Source: a virus. From it: DNA of 24,934 nt. Of this stretch, positions 22,737 to 24,934 are shown one piece after another; position 1 is the stretch's first letter, and every line of letters starts with the position of its first letter. Made by a program: the position numbers and the translations under genes. Under the pieces are notes generated by a model. That model did not search any database, was not told where the DNA came from, and saw nothing but the letters and a program-made list of their open reading frames with translations. The stretch covers positions 1-24,934 of the IMG/VR virus record IMGVR_UViG_3300038441_000477; one strand, 5' to 3'.

Positions 22737-23996
22737 ATGAATCTTCTCGATATGTACGCTGGTGTTGAAGACCTGGAACTGGGCGCTGGTGCTGCCGACG
22801 TGGTTGAAGCTGTTGAAGAAGCAGTGAAGACCGAAGTGGCCGAAGTTGCCGTCGTCATCGAAGAGCAGTCCAACCAGATCGAACAACTGGTTGAGCAAGT
22901 CACCGACCTCGAAGAAGCCGTTGAAGAAGCGGTCGAAGTTGTTGACGGCCTGGAATCCCTGCTGGGCTCCGGCAACTTCAACAGCGTTGCGTTCTCGCAG
23001 CTCTACAACCGCGGCGTGAAGCTGGCGAACAAACTGGGCGGCAACATCCAGGGCGATCGCATGGGTGCTGAATCCATCTCCGACGCAGCCACTGCTCAGC
23101 TGATGGCGCGCACCGGCATGGAGTCCATCATGGACACCATCAAAGAATACGGTCGCAAAGCGATCGAATTCATCAAGCACATCTTCAACACCGTGATCAA
23201 CTTCTTCGTGTCGATCTTCAACCAGGCCGATGGCGTGGTACGTCGCACCGAGCAGCTGCGCAAGCGTCTGAACGACGGCGCCAAGATCAAGGAACAAGTC
23301 AAGCTGGGCGGCTGGAACGTCTACTTCGACTACGCCAAGAACGGCCTGAGCGGTTCGAGCAAAGCCAAGCCATGGGACGCTACCCAAGACGCCGTTGCTG
23401 CACTGGCTACCCTGGGCAACAACGTTTCGGGCATCACCCTGGAAGGCTTCAAGTCGGCTTACGCCAGCGTGATCTCGGCCATCAAGTCCGACGCCAAAGC
23501 TGCCGGCAAGTACAACGAGAAGAAGTCGGGCAACACTGACGTCCTCATCTCGATCGACGCTGGTATCCGCGTTCAGGCGTCCTTCGCCGACAACGAGATC
23601 AAAGATCTGGGCGACGCAGCTACCCACGCTCGCAGCCTGAAGATCGTGATCATGAAAGACCCAGAAGCCAAGAAATTGTCTTCCGGCGAAACCAAGGCCA
23701 AGCTGGACAAGTCGGCTCTGCTGGGCATCCTGGACCACAACAAAGCAGCTGCCAACGGCACCCGCGGCGACAAAGTGGCCAAGAAGTTCACCAACGCAGA
23801 GCGTGACCGCGTTGTTGGCAGCCTGAACGCCATCAAGGCTTCGGACAGCGACAAGACTGCCGAGATCAACAAGCAAGTGACCCTGGTTAAAGCGATCTTC
23901 GCTTCGGCTGCTTCGGTTACTCAAGCGGTCTCCAAGCACACCATGTCGACTCTGAAAGCCAGCTGCGACGGCGTTGCTGCTCACCTGTCGTTCTAA
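22737..23996 (+). CDS. Abundant inner-body-like protein with an acidic coiled-coil propeptide
   Basis: 419 aa. Residues about 20-75 are a Val/Glu-rich acidic coiled coil (VVEAVEEAVKTEVAEV, later DLEEAVEEAVEVVDG). GLE (71-73), GAE (110-112) and GME (127-129) follow; after the last comes an amphipathic segment (SIMDTIKEYGRKAIEFI, continuing through NTVINFFVSIF). I infer cleavage after E129, as in phiKZ inner-body proteins, leaving about 290 residues. The mature part is Lys/Ala-rich and helical, like that of the 360-aa protein at 6565, and its region around WNVYFDYAKNG resembles VYISLWASKAKVPDHLDW in the gene at 24136, suggesting paralogues. The codon bias is among the strongest in the window, in keeping with very high late expression. 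Confidence 0.8.
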   Translation: MNLLDMYAGVEDLELGAGAADVVEAVEEAVKTEVAEVAVVIEEQSNQIEQLVEQVTDLEEAVEEAVEVVDGLESLLGSGNFNSVAFSQLYNRGVKLANKLGGNIQGDRMGAESISDAATAQLMARTGMESIMDTIKEYGRKAIEFIKHIFNTVINFFVSIFNQADGVVRRTEQLRKRLNDGAKIKEQVKLGGWNVYFDYAKNGLSGSSKAKPWDATQDAVAALATLGNNVSGITLEGFKSAYASVISAIKSDAKAAGKYNEKKSGNTDVLISIDAGIRVQASFADNEIKDLGDAATHARSLKIVIMKDPEAKKLSSGETKAKLDKSALLGILDHNKAAANGTRGDKVAKKFTNAERDRVVGSLNAIKASDSDKTAEINKQVTLVKAIFASAASVTQAVSKHTMSTLKASCDGVAAHLSF

Positions 23997-24028
23997 TCCG
24001 GCCGGTGCTGCTGTAAAGACGTAAAGTA

Positions 24029-24060
24029 ACTACTATCGGGGAGCAATCCCCGATAGTAGT
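24029..24060 (+). terminator. Intrinsic terminator, 13-bp perfect stem
   Basis: ACTACTATCGGGG (24029-24041) pairs perfectly with CCCCGATAGTAGT (24048-24060) around a 6-nt loop, 32 bases after the stop of the 22737 gene. Downstream on the + strand are TTATGGCTGC and then a T-run at 24079-24084. Confidence 0.85.
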
Positions 24061-24062
24061 CT

Positions 24063-24072
24063 TTATGGCTGC
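24063..24072 (+). promoter_or_regulatory. TTATGGCTGC motif after the terminator, candidate late promoter element
   Basis: The same 10-mer occurs at 7700-7709, and TTATAGCTGC at 13780-13789, each within a few bases after a terminator hairpin. Here it lies about 64 bases before the ATG at 24136 and contains TATG, which I recall as part of phiKZ late promoters. It may instead belong to the terminator. Confidence 0.25.
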
Positions 24073-24094
24073 AATTTGTTTTTTCGAAGGATGC

Positions 24095-24111
24095 TATAGG
24101 TTCAGCCTATA
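24095..24111 (+). promoter_or_regulatory. Small leader hairpin
   Basis: TATAGG (24095-24100) pairs with CCTATA (24106-24111) around a 5-nt loop in the untranslated leader of the gene at 24136, ahead of its AAAGGTA ribosome binding site. The stem is short and AT-rich; it could stabilise the mRNA end. Confidence 0.3.
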
Positions 24112-24135
24112 TTTATAACCCAAAGGTATTCTCAC

Positions 24136-24934
24136 ATGACTACGTCGGTACTTGCTCGTCGTTTTGTTAATACCCCTACAGTGATGGAGCTTTACGAGAG
24201 CGAAGCCGGTGGGGATCAATTGCCAGTTGCAGAGAAGGTCGAAGACAAACTGTCTGATGAATACGACCAAGTTGATGGTAGCGAAGGTTACTACCGTTAT
24301 ACCTTGCAACACCTGCCACGTGCTCACGCCGATCTGGACGGTGTTGTTGGTAACGAAGGTTTGATCCAATGGGTCAAAGACACCGTGGGTACTCTTATCC
24401 AAGCGGTGAAGAACTTCTTCAAGTGGTTGTTCAGCTTCTTTACCAGCAAGAGCAAGATCGCTGAGACGAAGATGAAGAAGCTGGAAGCCGCTCTGGACAA
24501 GAACGGTGTTAAGGGAGGCTACCATGCTTACCCTCCGGTTTACATCAGCCTGTGGGCCAGTAAGGCCAAGGTACCCGATCATCTGGACTGGATGGCCAAG
24601 TCGCTCGATACACTTGAAGCAGCCATCGTTAAAGGCCAGGAATACGTCAAGGCTATCGAGTGGTTCTCTAATGACACTAAGCAGACTGTTCTGGCTCACG
24701 GTCAGCTCAGCAAAGCTTGGGAGCACTACCAAGACGGTGAGAAGCAGTTCCACGGCAAGCTGGAGAAGATCTTCGGTAAGGAGAACTCCCTGTTCATCGG
24801 CGGTACTCACGTTACCGTTATGGCCGGTGGCAAAGTTCAGATCGATCCGGATCCTGAATTGCTCGAAGCAGATAAGGAAGGGAAGTGGACCACCAACGAT
24901 ACCACGGTCCGTACCCTGTTCAAGAAACTCGATC
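24136..24934 (+). CDS. Inner-body-like protein with propeptide, 3' end beyond the window
   Basis: At least 266 codons are open from the ATG at 24136 to the window end, with AAAGG about 9 nt upstream. The acidic N-terminal 74 residues end in GNE (72-74), directly followed by an aromatic amphipathic segment (GLIQWVKDTVGTLIQAV, then NFFKWLFSFF to about 102) and a Lys/Ser-rich stretch. I infer a cut after E74. The later region with VYISLWASKAKVPDHLDW aligns by eye with the protein at 22737, so the two are probably paralogues. It is separated from that gene by a terminator and so has its own transcript start or depends on read-through. Confidence 0.8.
   Translation, partial: MTTSVLARRFVNTPTVMELYESEAGGDQLPVAEKVEDKLSDEYDQVDGSEGYYRYTLQHLPRAHADLDGVVGNEGLIQWVKDTVGTLIQAVKNFFKWLFSFFTSKSKIAETKMKKLEAALDKNGVKGGYHAYPPVYISLWASKAKVPDHLDWMAKSLDTLEAAIVKGQEYVKAIEWFSNDTKQTVLAHGQLSKAWEHYQDGEKQFHGKLEKIFGKENSLFIGGTHVTVMAGGKVQIDPDPELLEADKEGKWTTNDTTVRTLFKKLD

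Overview
The window looks like part of the genome of a giant (jumbo) contractile-tailed phage of the phiKZ-like group, probably infecting a Pseudomonas-like host. It is not a cellular chromosome. Three things support this: a stand-alone fragment of a multisubunit RNA polymerase beta-prime subunit; a family B DNA polymerase fragment; and a set of proteins with N-terminal propeptides that end in Gly-X-Glu, which I read as prohead-protease sites of ejected inner-body proteins (the phiKZ gp93-gp97 type). I saw no tRNA, rRNA, CRISPR array, insertion sequence or integrase. I cannot name the phage species.

Layout. 1-392 (+) is the 3' end of an unknown gene, closed by a terminator. 463-2659 (-) is a two-gene unit: an unknown protein followed, with an 8-nt overlap, by the RNA polymerase beta-prime fragment. 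2699-5770 (+) holds a basic-tailed protein, then a 589-aa protein with two Cys pairs, then a small downstream frame. The last two appear joined by a programmed -1 frameshift at a T TTT TTT heptamer, as in tail assembly chaperones. 5877-7647 (+) holds a Pro/Ala-rich protein and an inner-body-like protein. 7710-9560 (-) is the N-terminal half of a family B DNA polymerase (exonuclease motifs plus motif A). 9641-13726 (+) is an operon of a membrane-associated HELGH metalloprotease, a small protein, a second inner-body-like protein and an unknown protein. 13791-17800 (-) has two virion-type proteins, the larger one resembling a baseplate wedge. 17836-24934 (+) is a long run of overlapping structural and inner-body genes, the last cut by the window end.

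Working together: most genes look like late virion components. The RNA polymerase fragment is best read as a virion RNA polymerase subunit packaged with the inner body, and the metalloprotease may be packaged too. Transcription units are bounded by perfect hairpins of 11-15 bp, two of them at convergent junctions. Several ribosome binding sites lie inside perfect 10-14 bp palindromes, which suggests translational control of abundant structural proteins.

The most interesting item is the candidate -1 frameshift. All 21 other Phe codons in that gene are TTC; the only two TTT codons form the slippery site, and the -1 frame is then open to the end of the next gene.
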